Source: Planctomycetaceae bacterium (GTDB taxonomy: Bacteria > Planctomycetota > Planctomycetia > Planctomycetales > Planctomycetaceae). From it: a stretch of DNA of 64,000 nucleotides. The stretch is from the NCBI GenBank assembly GCA_016795145.1, contig JAEUII010000123.1, positions 1 through 64,000 on the forward strand. Direction: 5' to 3'. Within the stretch, counting starts at the first letter, position 1. Every line of letters begins with the position of its first letter. Below the pieces are notes generated by a model. The model had not been told where the DNA came from, did no database searches, and was given only the letters and a program-made list of their open reading frames with translations. The translations under genes were made by a program, and so were the position numbers. This document shows, piece by piece, positions 44,335-53,397 of the stretch.

Positions 44335-45666
44335 CTATGTCAGTTCCCATCCCTTGCGGTAGGCTCGCCGGATCAGTCGATCGGCCTCCGGAGCGTTTGT
44401 CGCCTTCATTGCCGCAGCATCCCATTCCAGCTTCTTGCCAACTCGGTACGCCACATTTCCCAGGTGATTCGCTTCGGTCAGCCAGCCAGCATACTGGAAG
44501 TTGCAGGTCGTCGGCTCTCCTGTCTTACAGGCACGAATCCATTCTTCATGATGTCCAATCGATGCGGGAATGAATGGATCCGGTCGTTTGAAGTCCTTGA
44601 ACTTGTCTTCTGGCAGCAGCACGTGCTTACCGTAGTCTGAGAGCAGCATGCCCTTTTCACCAACAAACAGTACTCCGCTGTCCCACGCTGGAATGCTGCC
44701 ATTGGTGAGCAGCTCCGGCTTGTGAGTTCCCTGGTACCAGGTGAGTGCGACTTTGGGCTGGTCGCCATCAGCCTCGTACTCGTAACGCACATGCATCGAC
44801 GCCGGAGCAATCTCTGCGTGTGCTGGCGGCCCAAAGGCTTCAATCGTTTTGGGAGCACGCAGTTTCAGTGCCCAGAATGGCAGGTCGACCCAGTGGCTTC
44901 CGAGGTCTGACATCGTGCCATTGCCAAAGTCCCACCAGCGGTACCACTTCGGTCCGGGGAAGTACACGTTGTTGTAAGGACGCTCGGGAGCCGGTCCAAG
45001 CCACAGATCCCAGTCGAGGTCTGCAGGGATAGGATCGGCAGTTGCAGGCCGATCCGTCACGTACACAATGTCACCGAACTTCTTCGCGTCTTCTTCCGAC
45101 TGCAATCCCCAGGATCGACCGACCCAGACGTGACATTCAGAAACCGCACCGATCGCACCTGACTGAATCAGTTCAACGACTCGTCGGTAATTGTCTCCCG
45201 CGTGAATCTGTGTTCCCATCTGAGTGGCAACACCCGCCACGGCCGCGGCTTCACGAATGATGCGAGCTTCCCAGATGCTGTGAGTCAGAGGCTTCTCGCA
45301 GTAAACGTGCTTTCCCAACTGGAGTGCCGGGAGAGTTGCGAATGCATGAGTATGTTCGCACGTGCTGACGACAACCGCATCAAACTCATTCGGCTTGTCG
45401 AAGATTCGACGAAAGTCCTTGTCCTTTCGAGCCTCCGTGTAGTTCGCTGCTGCTCGGTTCAGGTTGCCCTGGTTGACATCACACAGCGCGGTGATGTGCT
45501 CTGACGATACAGACTGCAGATTGCCGCCTCCGCGGCCTCCACAGCCGATCACAGCAATCCTCAATTTGTCGTAATACGAAGTGGCCTGAGAAGCCGGCGT
45601 GATGAACAGCCCGGCTGACAGAGCGGCGGCAGACTGCAGGAAGGTACGACGCTGAAACTGGGACAT
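44335..45666 (-). CDS. Gfo/Idh/MocA family oxidoreductase with Tat signal
   Basis: 443 residues. [19 protein letters not shown] is a Tat signal, so the NAD(P)-binding enzyme is exported, a planctomycete habit. The Rossmann fold gives [13 protein letters not shown] (37-49), then [14 protein letters not shown] and the catalytic-region EKP (124-126) in [11 protein letters not shown]. The C-terminal domain includes [18 protein letters not shown] and [20 protein letters not shown], as in other planctomycete members. The start is ATG; an AGGAG lies about ten bases upstream, and a hexanucleotide repeat lies in the same 5' region. Substrate not identifiable. Confidence 0.9.
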   Translation of the reverse strand: MSQFQRRTFLQSAAALSAGLFITPASQATSYYDKLRIAVIGCGGRGGGNLQSVSSEHITALCDVNQGNLNRAAANYTEARKDKDFRRIFDKPNEFDAVVVSTCEHTHAFATLPALQLGKHVYCEKPLTHSIWEARIIREAAAVAGVATQMGTQIHAGDNYRRVVELIQSGAIGAVSECHVWVGRSWGLQSEEDAKKFGDIVYVTDRPATADPIPADLDWDLWLGPAPERPYNNVYFPGPKWYRWWDFGNGTMSDLGSHWVDLPFWALKLRAPKTIEAFGPPAHAEIAPASMHVRYEYEADGDQPKVALTWYQGTHKPELLTNGSIPAWDSGVLFVGEKGMLLSDYGKHVLLPEDKFKDFKRPDPFIPASIGHHEEWIRACKTGEPTTCNFQYAGWLTEANHLGNVAYRVGKKLEWDAAAMKATNAPEADRLIRRAYRKGWELT

Positions 45667-45710
45667 GGAGGGAGGCTCCTGAGGGAAGCGGTGTGTGTGA
45701 GTGGGGAGGG

Positions 45711-45733
45711 ATTAAGATTAAGATTAAGATTAG
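45711..45733. repeat. ATTAAG hexanucleotide tandem repeat
   Basis: Nearly four ATTAAG units in a row (23 bases). They lie 45 nt upstream of the Gfo/Idh/MocA start on the minus strand, where a change in unit number would move promoter and start apart in 6-bp steps. Confidence 0.7.
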
Positions 45734-45827
45734 GAATAGGGCGGAGGTAGTGGATCTTGCTAAAGATCCCCGATCCACAGCACGCCTCACAGGGTCCGCG
45801 AACCAATCCTCAATGCCGGCCGAAGCA

Positions 45828-47096
45828 CTAGCCGCCGATCAGGTAGAGGTGAGTATCGGTACGGAGCAGAATCTTTCCGTCAACGAACACTGGAGTCGCT
45901 GTCGTGTGCTCATCAGCGATCGTGTTTTCCGCCAGCACCTTGAAACTGTCCGCCTGCGCATCGACGACGAAGACTGTTCCATCCTGACGAGTCAGGTAGA
46001 CGCGTCCATCGGCGACGACGGGAGACGAGCGGAAGGTGTGACGATTTTTCTTCAGCTGTCCGGACCAGATGGACTTGCCGGTCTGAAGATCCAGGCAGTC
46101 GACCATTCCGCGGTTCTCACCACCATCGCGACACACATAGATTCTTCCGTTGCAAATCGCGGGTGTCGGAACGTCGGCTGAAGTGCCCTCGTTGGACCAG
46201 ATCACGTGCGACTTTGAAATGTCACCCTGACCACCCATTCGAATCGCCGTCAGTGTGCCACCTCGAGAATACGGTGCGACGACAATTCCATCCGCAACGG
46301 CGGCCGAAGCGATTGATCGGAAATACTTGTCGTTGTTCGGATTCATTCCGCTCAGACGCCAAAGCTCATGTCCATCATCTGCAGCATGTGCCGTCACATG
46401 ATCGGCCCCCAGAACAACAATCGTCTGCTTGCCACCTTCGGTCACGGCAACAGGAGTCGCGTAACTCTGAGCCGCCTCTTCAGGAGCACCAAGGTTGCGA
46501 TCCTGCTTCCACTTGAGTTCTCCTGAATCCTTGGCAAAAGCCGCAAGGTATGACGGGCCGGAATGCATGCAGGCGATGATGACGGCATCCGACGTCAGGA
46601 CAGGAGAAGTGCCCAGGTCCCACCAAAGAGTATCTTCGCCATACAGCTTTTGAAGATTGTGATGCCACTTCTGCTCGCCATCGATGGTGAAGCAGCCAAA
46701 GTCCCCGCTCTTGAAATAGGCAAAGACAAACTTACCATCGGTCGCTGCCGAAGGATTGGCTCCTGTGCCGTCTTTTCCCGGCTTGCCATCGACGGAGCTG
46801 CCAAGCGTCTTTGACCAGAGCTGCTTGCCATCGCGACCAACACACAGCACAACGTTCTGCCCGTTCTCAGTGCCGGTCAGAAAGATCCGGTCGCCCGACA
46901 CAGCCGGAGTCGACGCGCCACGAATCGCCAGCGGAAACTTCCAGACGATATTCTTCGTCGCAGACCATTCCAGAGGATAGCCATTTCCGTCCGCCACACC
47001 GTTCCCATGAGGCCCTCGCCAGGTCGGCCAATCCCCGGCAAGTGCGACAGATAAAGAACACATCAACAGCGCGGAAAAGACTGGCATCAGTTTCAT
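45828..47096 (-). CDS. PQQ-like beta-propeller repeat protein
   Basis: 422 residues with Sec signal MKLMPVFSALLMCSLSVALA and a propeller of WD/PQQ-type blades: GDWPTWRGPHGNGVADGNG, then repeats of DGKxLW and SPVVADGRVYL form (GRDGKQLWSKTL, VLTSDAVIIACMHS, SGELKWKQDRN, DGHELWRLSG, TGKSIWSGQLKK, DGRVYLTRQDGTVFVVD). Common in planctomycetes as a secreted or outer-membrane beta propeller; it is not shown to bind PQQ. ATG start with AGGGTGA upstream. Its minus-strand neighbours are a His-rich membrane protein upstream and an oxidoreductase downstream. Confidence 0.88.
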   Translation of the reverse strand: MKLMPVFSALLMCSLSVALAGDWPTWRGPHGNGVADGNGYPLEWSATKNIVWKFPLAIRGASTPAVSGDRIFLTGTENGQNVVLCVGRDGKQLWSKTLGSSVDGKPGKDGTGANPSAATDGKFVFAYFKSGDFGCFTIDGEQKWHHNLQKLYGEDTLWWDLGTSPVLTSDAVIIACMHSGPSYLAAFAKDSGELKWKQDRNLGAPEEAAQSYATPVAVTEGGKQTIVVLGADHVTAHAADDGHELWRLSGMNPNNDKYFRSIASAAVADGIVVAPYSRGGTLTAIRMGGQGDISKSHVIWSNEGTSADVPTPAICNGRIYVCRDGGENRGMVDCLDLQTGKSIWSGQLKKNRHTFRSSPVVADGRVYLTRQDGTVFVVDAQADSFKVLAENTIADEHTTATPVFVDGKILLRTDTHLYLIGG

Positions 47097-47187
47097 AAAT
47101 CACCCTGAAGAAAAATGGCGGGCAGGGTTGAGGACGTTCGACGGAAGGATATCGGTCTGCCAATGAGGCGACACCAAAGGCACCATA

Positions 47188-47218
47188 AACAAAAAGCGAC
47201 GGAGAAACACTCCGTCGC
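47188..47218 (-). terminator. Rho-independent terminator after the His-rich protein gene
   Basis: A perfect 9-bp GC-rich stem (47196-47204 and 47210-47218, left arm GCGACGGAG), 5-nt loop. On the minus strand TTTTTGTTT follows. It ends the transcript that begins upstream of 47879. Confidence 0.8.
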
Positions 47219-47342
47219 AAGAAGTTTTTTGTATTGTTAGTGCGTGGCCGTGGCCCCGACAGCACTACGTGGCCCTCACAGGAGTCTGCCGGAATTCGCT
47301 CGCCCCCAACTTCGTTTGAGTGGGGGAGTTCATCTTGGTGAA

Positions 47343-47879
47343 TCAGTGAGCATGAGCGGCGTGATGGTCGTGACCGTGACCGCCATGTGCATCATGCCCA
47401 TGATCACCGTGAGAATGACCATCGTCATGCCCGTGTCCATGCCCATGACCGTGATCATCGTGGCCATGTCCATGATCATCTTCCGCGGGCTCTTCCGGGA
47501 ATTCGCCGAATCGTCCAAAGGCACCGGAGAGCTGAGCGGAACCGCAGAGCAGCGCGATGCAGGTGAGCATTGTGACGTAGATGAACTTACCTGCGAAGTT
47601 GGACACAGCAAGCCCAACCATATAGTGCTTTCCACCTTCCGGCGGAGCAACCGCGCCCCAAACCAGCACGGCGGCCAGCATGAGCAGAAGGACGCCAATC
47701 ATTCCGCCTCGACGAAGAATTGGAAACGCCTTGGTCCAGTTCACACAGAAGGCCCAATAACCGATCCACGCCAGAAGCGGCAGCCAGGGCAGGACCACTC
47801 GAACCAGATTCACAACGACGTTCAGCAATGCTGAGAGAACGTCAATCAGACTGCTAAAGAGATCAAACAATGCATCCAT
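47343..47879 (-). CDS. Membrane protein with histidine-rich C-terminal tail
   Basis: 178 residues with about four hydrophobic segments (about 5-30, 32-50, 58-80, 88-115) and a tail of about 46 residues containing 19 His mixed with Asp and Gly (HGHGHDDHGHGHGHGHDD, then HSHGDHGHDAHGGHGHDHH). The tail would bind Zn, Ni, Cu or Co as a chelator or sensor. The membrane part is not a recognisable transporter. The 3-nt gap to a possible small upstream frame and the terminator after it show it is the end of a minus-strand transcript. Function: metal storage or trafficking is the plainest reading, but unproven. Confidence 0.75.
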   Translation of the reverse strand: MDALFDLFSSLIDVLSALLNVVVNLVRVVLPWLPLLAWIGYWAFCVNWTKAFPILRRGGMIGVLLLMLAAVLVWGAVAPPEGGKHYMVGLAVSNFAGKFIYVTMLTCIALLCGSAQLSGAFGRFGEFPEEPAEDDHGHGHDDHGHGHGHGHDDGHSHGDHGHDAHGGHGHDHHAAHAH

Positions 47880-47882
47880 GTG

Positions 47883-48167
47883 TCACCAACGCGGCGAAAT
47901 GAGCAATTTGCTGGAAAAGTCAGCATCGGCTGACTGTGACCCGTTCGTCGACAACAGTCTAGGCAAATGTGCCAGCGTTCCGCCACTCTGTACGGTTCGC
48001 GAGAATTCCGGTTCACCCACTTTCAGTGCGGTGACGATTGCGAGTGGCATCAGCACTGCCTTACCATCCTGATCGCTCGTGAATGGTACCGTTTTTGGCT
48101 CGAAAATGAGCTTTAAGATCCAGGTGAATCTTGCCCTCTTTGACTTCACTTTCGACTGAGACACCAC
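47883..48167 (-). CDS. Possible small hypothetical protein, 94 aa
   Basis: A frame of 94 codons whose TGA is 3 nt before the His-rich gene start. The protein is basic at first (MVSQSKVKSKRARFTWILKL), then KTVPFTSDQDGKAVLMPLAI and a polar C-terminus; an internal ATG at codon 40 would give 55 residues. No family recognised, no signal. Its first 37 bases overlap the start of the divergent ABC ATPase gene, which makes it doubtful. If real it is co-transcribed with the His-rich protein. Confidence 0.35.
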   Translation of the reverse strand: MVSQSKVKSKRARFTWILKLIFEPKTVPFTSDQDGKAVLMPLAIVTALKVGEPEFSRTVQSGGTLAHLPRLLSTNGSQSADADFSSKLLISPRW

Positions 48168-49117
48168 TGCTGACTCTGTCTGACGTAGTGCTTGAGGGAG
48201 GGCAGCAAAGACGTCTGGATCACATTTCCCTGCAGATCGGCACTGGTCGGACGGCGATTGTTGGGCTTTCAGGAGCCGGCAAAACTTCGCTGCTCAATGT
48301 TCTTGCCGGATTTGAAGCCCCTACAGACGGAAGATTGACGCTCGGCGGACAGCCGTCAAACCACCGTCTATTCCGTTACTGGGTGCCGCAAAACGGCGGA
48401 TTATGGCCGCACATCTGTCTGATCGACCATCTGACGTTCGTCATTGAGCAGGCCGCCGATTCAGAAATCCGCAAAAAGTCAGACGAAATCCTTGGGGCAT
48501 TTGATCTGAGGCACCGTGCGAATGCCTTCCCTGACGAACTTTCGCAGGGAGAACGTTCTCGCCTGGCTTTGGCCCGAGCCTTAATGGCGAATCCTCAAGT
48601 GCTGTTGGCAGATGAGCCATTGGCCCATGTGGACATCGTGCGGAAGCCGGAGTTCTGGAAGGCCGTTGATGATTGGATCGATCGTTCAGCAAGTTCACTC
48701 ATCTTTTCCAGCCATGAACCGGAAGTTGTGCGTCGGCATGCCGATCGGGTCATTGTGATGGAACAGGGGAGCGTGATTTTTGACGGTTCAGTCACAGAGC
48801 TCTACGACAACCCTCCGGATGAACGATCTGCCGTGTTTCTTGGTCCAATCAATTGGCTAACCGCCGAACGACTGTCGGACCTTGGAATCCAGCAACAAGG
48901 CGGGGATTGTGGAATTCGCCCCGAGCGAATCACACTTTCCGAAAGTCACTCGGGCCAGTGTGTGGTCGTTCAGAACAGTCCGTCCGGATACTTTCAGGAA
49001 ACACGGTTGCAGCATGTCACAAATGGTTTCGAGCTGACCGTGATTCATCGGGGACTCCGGGTTCTGAGTCCCAGAACGCGAGTTTCAATCACCATCGACC
49101 GAATTTCTGACGCGTAA
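48131..49117 (+). CDS. ABC transporter ATP-binding protein (importer/TOBE type)
   Basis: 328 residues. Nucleotide domain: Walker A GLSGAGKT (45-52), Q-loop Gln87, signature LSQGE (137-141), Walker B VLLADEP (157-163), H-loop in SSHEPEV. The final 90 residues (CGIRPERITLSE... VIHRGLRVLSP) look like a TOBE-type ligand domain of importers. The start is TTG at 48131, close behind an AGGTGA; no in-frame ATG is available. It lies 19 nt before the NHL gene. No permease or binding protein is next to it, so its membrane partner is not in this window, or it works with the operon that follows. The divergent His-rich protein raises a metal possibility. Confidence 0.85.
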   Translation: MPSLTSLSTETPLLTLSDVVLEGGQQRRLDHISLQIGTGRTAIVGLSGAGKTSLLNVLAGFEAPTDGRLTLGGQPSNHRLFRYWVPQNGGLWPHICLIDHLTFVIEQAADSEIRKKSDEILGAFDLRHRANAFPDELSQGERSRLALARALMANPQVLLADEPLAHVDIVRKPEFWKAVDDWIDRSASSLIFSSHEPEVVRRHADRVIVMEQGSVIFDGSVTELYDNPPDERSAVFLGPINWLTAERLSDLGIQQQGGDCGIRPERITLSESHSGQCVVVQNSPSGYFQETRLQHVTNGFELTVIHRGLRVLSPRTRVSITIDRISDA

Positions 49118-49136
49118 CTGCGAATCGCCTTTCTGT

Positions 49137-50165
49137 ATGTCACCAACAGCCCGTCAACCTCAGGCCGACAGAACACGTCGAGACGTTCGAATGCGTTTCC
49201 AGGCTGGCGATTCCCGCACGTGTGAACGGAGCGCGATCAACCGTTCGGTACCTCGTTTTCGCATGGCGATTCTGTGCTTTGCCAGTCTGGTGCTGTTCGC
49301 AGGATGTGCTGAAACCGCATCAGATCCAGAACTGTTCGTTGAGGAAATTCAAAGCTGGGAAGTGCCCGCTTCCGGTCGTTTCCTGCCAGCTCCCCGCGGT
49401 CTGTATTCTGACGAAAACGACAACGTTTACATGCTTGATGATGCCGGGCGAGTTCTTGTCTACGACTCGAGCGGAAAAATCCTTCGGCAGTGGTACATGC
49501 CAGAATACGAAATCGGCAAGCCGGAAGGTGTCTGGAAATTGAGGGATGGTCGAGTCGCCGTCGCGGATACTCATTACCATCGCGTCGTCGTCTTCAAACC
49601 TGACGGTGTTGTCGACTTCATGTTCGGCACAAAAGGACGTGAACCGGGGCAGTTCAATTTTCCCGTGGCCATTGCTCAGGACAAAGACGGTTTTCTATTT
49701 GTTGGCGAATACGGGGATCATCAGCGCATCCAGAAGTTCACAGAATCTGGTCAGTTTGTGCTTCAGTTTGGACAACATGGAACGGCCGACGGGGAGTTTC
49801 AGCGTCCGAGCGGACTGGCTCTTCGGGATGGTGAGATCTTTGTGGTGGACGCGTTCAACAACCGAGTCCAGGTCTTTGATGATGCTGGCAAATTCCTTCG
49901 AGTTTTGAAATTGCCGGACAATTCCGATCCGCTGGCGTATCCGTACGACATCCGAGTGACGTCGGAAAATTTGGTTTACATCATCGAAAACAAGGCGGCG
50001 CGGCTGACGGTGATGCGAACAGACGGCACAATGGTGGGCCGTTATGGTCACCCTGGTCGAGGAATGAACGAGTTTTATCAGCCATGGGATCTGACTGTGT
50101 TGAGTGATGGACGCGTGCTGATTGCGGACACAGGAAACCACAGGCTTGTGGAGTTGAAACTATGA
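49137..50165 (+). CDS. NHL-repeat beta-propeller lipoprotein
   Basis: 342 residues from the first ATG. A lipoprotein signal MAILCFASLVLFAGC begins at Met43, with the lipid-modified Cys57, so the true start could be 49191 or 49263 instead. From residue 75 there are six or so NHL blades: PRGLYSDENDNVYMLDD, GKPEGVWKLRDGRVAVADT, GQFNFPVAIAQDKDGFLFVGEYGDHQRIQKF, GEFQRPSGLALRDGEIFVVDAFNNRVQVF, then YQPWDLTVLSDGRVLIADTGNHRLVEL. A propeller outside the inner membrane, for binding partners or a cell-envelope ligand. The stop overlaps the next start by 4 nt (ATGA), so it belongs with the VWA gene. Confidence 0.85.
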   Translation: MSPTARQPQADRTRRDVRMRFQAGDSRTCERSAINRSVPRFRMAILCFASLVLFAGCAETASDPELFVEEIQSWEVPASGRFLPAPRGLYSDENDNVYMLDDAGRVLVYDSSGKILRQWYMPEYEIGKPEGVWKLRDGRVAVADTHYHRVVVFKPDGVVDFMFGTKGREPGQFNFPVAIAQDKDGFLFVGEYGDHQRIQKFTESGQFVLQFGQHGTADGEFQRPSGLALRDGEIFVVDAFNNRVQVFDDAGKFLRVLKLPDNSDPLAYPYDIRVTSENLVYIIENKAARLTVMRTDGTMVGRYGHPGRGMNEFYQPWDLTVLSDGRVLIADTGNHRLVELKL

Positions 50166-53100
50166 AGGGAATCGTCGCATTCTTTCGACGCCTCGTGCCG
50201 CGTCCTCATCGTCCTGTTGGCTGGCAGGCGACGATTCCGCTCGTGGTCTTCCTGACCGTATTCGCATTGATTGTTCTCTCGATCCTGCCGACGTTTATCG
50301 TGACTGCCGGCAATCCGTCATTGTGGAGCCACAGTAAGCACCTGATTCGCTTTCCATTCCTCACCAATTGGGGTGTTGGATTCCCTCAGTTCGAACTGGT
50401 GCGCGAGCTTGAGTTTGCTCGGCCGTGGATGTTCCTGCTGCTCCTGTTGACTCCATGGATCTGGTGGATGCAGGCGGCGGGTCACGCTGGCTTGCCGTTC
50501 CGTCGAGGAATGATGGCGGCCTTTATCCGGCTGTGTCTCTGCGGGTTGCTGATTGTCGTACTGGCCGAACCACGAGCGGTGCGCACGAGTGATGTGGTAT
50601 CGGTCGTTTACAACGTGGACGTCTCAGACTCTGTGAATCAGTATCGTGGGAAGATGCTGGAGTTTGTTGCAGACACCGCGGCGAAGAAACCGGGTTCCGA
50701 TCAGGCGGGACTGGTGGTGTTCGGGCGAACCGCGGCGGTCGAGTATCCACCGAAGGAAACGTTCCCGTTCGAGAAGTTCATTAACTCCCAGGTCAGCCAG
50801 GATGCAACAAATCTGGAGCAATCGCTGGCTCTCAGTGCCGCCATGCTTCCGGAAGAAAACCTGGGCCGCATTGTCCTGCTAAGCGATGGCACCGAAACGG
50901 TCGGGCAGTTGAAAGATGTGATTGATGACCTGCAGGCTCGCGGAGTTCAGGTGAATGTCGCCGCGGCAGACTACACATACGACAAAGAAGTGCTGCTGGA
51001 ACGACTCGATCTTCCCCGTTTTGTACGGCTGGGTGAAACCTACGAAGCCTCGGTTGTGCTTCAGTCTCTGGATGCTGGCAAAGGCACTCTGGTGCTGATG
51101 GACGGCGACAAGAAAATCGCCGAACGGGAAGTCAGTTTCGAGGCAGGCAAGAGCCGTCATACGTTCCCGATCAAAGTGGATCAGCCTGGTTACTACGAGT
51201 ATTCCGCGCGGATCGAAGTGAATCCGGCCGAAGACAAGCGAGTCGAAAACAATGTCGTTCGCAACTATCTCTATCTCGAAGGGCCAGGACGCATTTTGAT
51301 CGTCACTGACCCGGAAAGCTCCGGCGAGGAAGTTCGATTTCTTCAGATCGCGCTTCAGCAGGGAGAGCGACAGGTTGAGGTGTTGAATGCGCGTGAGTTT
51401 CCTTACGACCCCATGAACCTGATGCCGTACGACGCCGTGATTTTTGCCGACGTTGCAGAAGACAGCCTGCTGCAGACTCAAATCCAGGCCATGCATGATG
51501 CAATCAAAAACCTGGGCATTGGCTTCATGATGGTCGGAGGACCAAACAGCTTTGGTCCTGGCGGATGGCAGGGGTCAGTGATCGAAGATGCTCTTCCGAT
51601 TTCCATGGAGATCACCAACAAGAAAATTCTGCCCAAAGGTGCGCTGGCGATCATCCTGCATACGTGTGAGTTTCCCTCCGGAAACACATGGGCCAAGCGA
51701 ATCACCAAGCGAGCCATTCAGGTGCTGAACTCGGAAGATCTCGTCGGTGTGATGGCTCAGACGATGAATGGAGATGAATGGATCTTTGAACTGACGCCCG
51801 CCTCGAAGTACTCCGAACTGGCCACAAAGATCAACAATGCCCAAATCGGGGACATGGGGACGTTCGGTACGACGATGCAAATGGGCTATGACGCGCTGCT
51901 GAAATCGGACGCGGCAACTCGCCACATGATCATCATCTCTGACGGAGACGCCCAGGCCCCGGTTCCTTCGTTAATCCAAAAGTTCCAGGAAGCACAGATT
52001 TCTGTTTCCACGGTTGCAGTATTTCCGCACAACGGTGACGCAACAACTCTCAAGGAAATCGCCGCACTGACAAAGGGACGATTTCACTTTCCGAGTGACC
52101 CAAATCAGCTTCCATCGATCTTCGTCAAGGAAGCGAAGACGCTGCGGCGAAGTCAGCTGCAGAATCGCAAGTTTGTTCCGGACCTGATGGCACCGGACCC
52201 AATGCTGCGGGAAATCAACAGCACTCCCGATCTTTATGGTTACGTACTGACATCTCCCAAAGAAGATCCGCGTGCGACAATCGTTCTCGCGGCTCCTCCA
52301 ACGGAAAGCGAAGCCGCGGCCGGCGACGGAGAACGTGACCCGATTCTGGCCGTCTGGCGTTATGGGCTGGGAGTTACTGCGGCGTACACCGCGGACTTCA
52401 CCAATCGCTGGGGCAAGGACTGGGTTCGATGGGACCAGTTCCAGCAGTTAATCAACCAGATGGTGACCCGAATCAGCCGGACTCGTCGTGAACAGTTTCT
52501 GCGAGTCTACACGTATGTGAACGGCAACGAAGGAGTTGTCGTCGTGGAAGATTTCCATCCTGAAGAGACTCTGCTGGACATCAACGTTTCGGTCACAGGC
52601 CCGAACGAATTCGAACAGACTCAACCGGTCCGCCAAATCGCCCCGCGTCGATACCAGACTTCCATGCCGCTGAAGGGTGAAGGTCGCTACCAGGTGATGA
52701 TCGGTGCGACGGACGGTAAGCGAACTGAGACCGCGTATGCCGGGTTCATTGTGTCGTATTCTCCGGAGTACCTGCGATTCCGCTCTGATCCAATTGTGCT
52801 GAAGGGGATTGCCGATGCTACTGGCGGTGTGCAGATCGATCTCAATCAGGAGCCGGAAGAAATCGCCGAACAGTTGTTTGGCAACCGCAAGCCTCGACGA
52901 AGCAGTCGCGCGATCTTCGAATGGTTCCTGATGCTGTTTGCTTTGCTGCTTCCAATCGATGTGGCAGTGCGACGCGTTCAAATGGATGTCGGCTGGTTCC
53001 TGCGACTGTTCCGTCGGGAGAAGAAAGAATCAACCGCGACAATTGGCGCATTGCTGCAGCGTGCCGAAGCCGTGCGTTCCAATATGAACACGCAGAAAGA

Positions 53101-53317
53101 AGGAACCGACGGTCGGCGAGAACCAGAACGGGAAGGACGTCCAATGCCTGTCCGTACTCAGAATCGCCCACCAGTTCCGCCAACATCACCAAGCCAGAGC
53201 GCACAGACTCAGCCCAGTTCTTCGAGCACGACTCCACCACCTTCAGGCGATGCCGACGCGACAACGTCACGTCTGCTGGCGCTGAAGAAAAAGCGTGAAG
53301 AAGGCAAGTCGCAGTAA
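50162..53317 (+). CDS. Large membrane VWA protein with glutamine-amidotransferase-like domain
   Basis: 1,051 residues. Membrane helices at about 22-50, 88-108 and 118-135; then a VWA domain with the MIDAS DVSDS (153-157) and LSDGTETV. A Ig-like region (about 280-370) precedes a GATase1-like domain: ILIVTDPESSGEEVRFLQIAL, VIFADVAEDSL, MMVGGPNSFGPGGWQGS. A second VWA-like unit has IISDGDAQAPVPS. A helix near 920-945 (FEWFLMLFALLLPIDVAV) is followed by a Pro/Ser-rich cytoplasmic tail ending in KKKREEGKSQ. The layout matches planctomycete VWA/GATase membrane proteins of unknown role that sit near MoxR. ATGA overlap with the NHL gene; 80 nt before moxR. Confidence 0.85.
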   Translation: MKGIVAFFRRLVPRPHRPVGWQATIPLVVFLTVFALIVLSILPTFIVTAGNPSLWSHSKHLIRFPFLTNWGVGFPQFELVRELEFARPWMFLLLLLTPWIWWMQAAGHAGLPFRRGMMAAFIRLCLCGLLIVVLAEPRAVRTSDVVSVVYNVDVSDSVNQYRGKMLEFVADTAAKKPGSDQAGLVVFGRTAAVEYPPKETFPFEKFINSQVSQDATNLEQSLALSAAMLPEENLGRIVLLSDGTETVGQLKDVIDDLQARGVQVNVAAADYTYDKEVLLERLDLPRFVRLGETYEASVVLQSLDAGKGTLVLMDGDKKIAEREVSFEAGKSRHTFPIKVDQPGYYEYSARIEVNPAEDKRVENNVVRNYLYLEGPGRILIVTDPESSGEEVRFLQIALQQGERQVEVLNAREFPYDPMNLMPYDAVIFADVAEDSLLQTQIQAMHDAIKNLGIGFMMVGGPNSFGPGGWQGSVIEDALPISMEITNKKILPKGALAIILHTCEFPSGNTWAKRITKRAIQVLNSEDLVGVMAQTMNGDEWIFELTPASKYSELATKINNAQIGDMGTFGTTMQMGYDALLKSDAATRHMIIISDGDAQAPVPSLIQKFQEAQISVSTVAVFPHNGDATTLKEIAALTKGRFHFPSDPNQLPSIFVKEAKTLRRSQLQNRKFVPDLMAPDPMLREINSTPDLYGYVLTSPKEDPRATIVLAAPPTESEAAAGDGERDPILAVWRYGLGVTAAYTADFTNRWGKDWVRWDQFQQLINQMVTRISRTRREQFLRVYTYVNGNEGVVVVEDFHPEETLLDINVSVTGPNEFEQTQPVRQIAPRRYQTSMPLKGEGRYQVMIGATDGKRTETAYAGFIVSYSPEYLRFRSDPIVLKGIADATGGVQIDLNQEPEEIAEQLFGNRKPRRSSRAIFEWFLMLFALLLPIDVAVRRVQMDVGWFLRLFRREKKESTATIGALLQRAEAVRSNMNTQKEGTDGRREPEREGRPMPVRTQNRPPVPPTSPSQSAQTQPSSSSTTPPPSGDADATTSRLLALKKKREEGKSQ

Positions 53318-53397
53318 GACAAACATCGGCGAGGACAAGCTTCCTCGTCACACAAACGAAACACGGTTCCTTTCACTTAACGCCAGATAACAGAACT

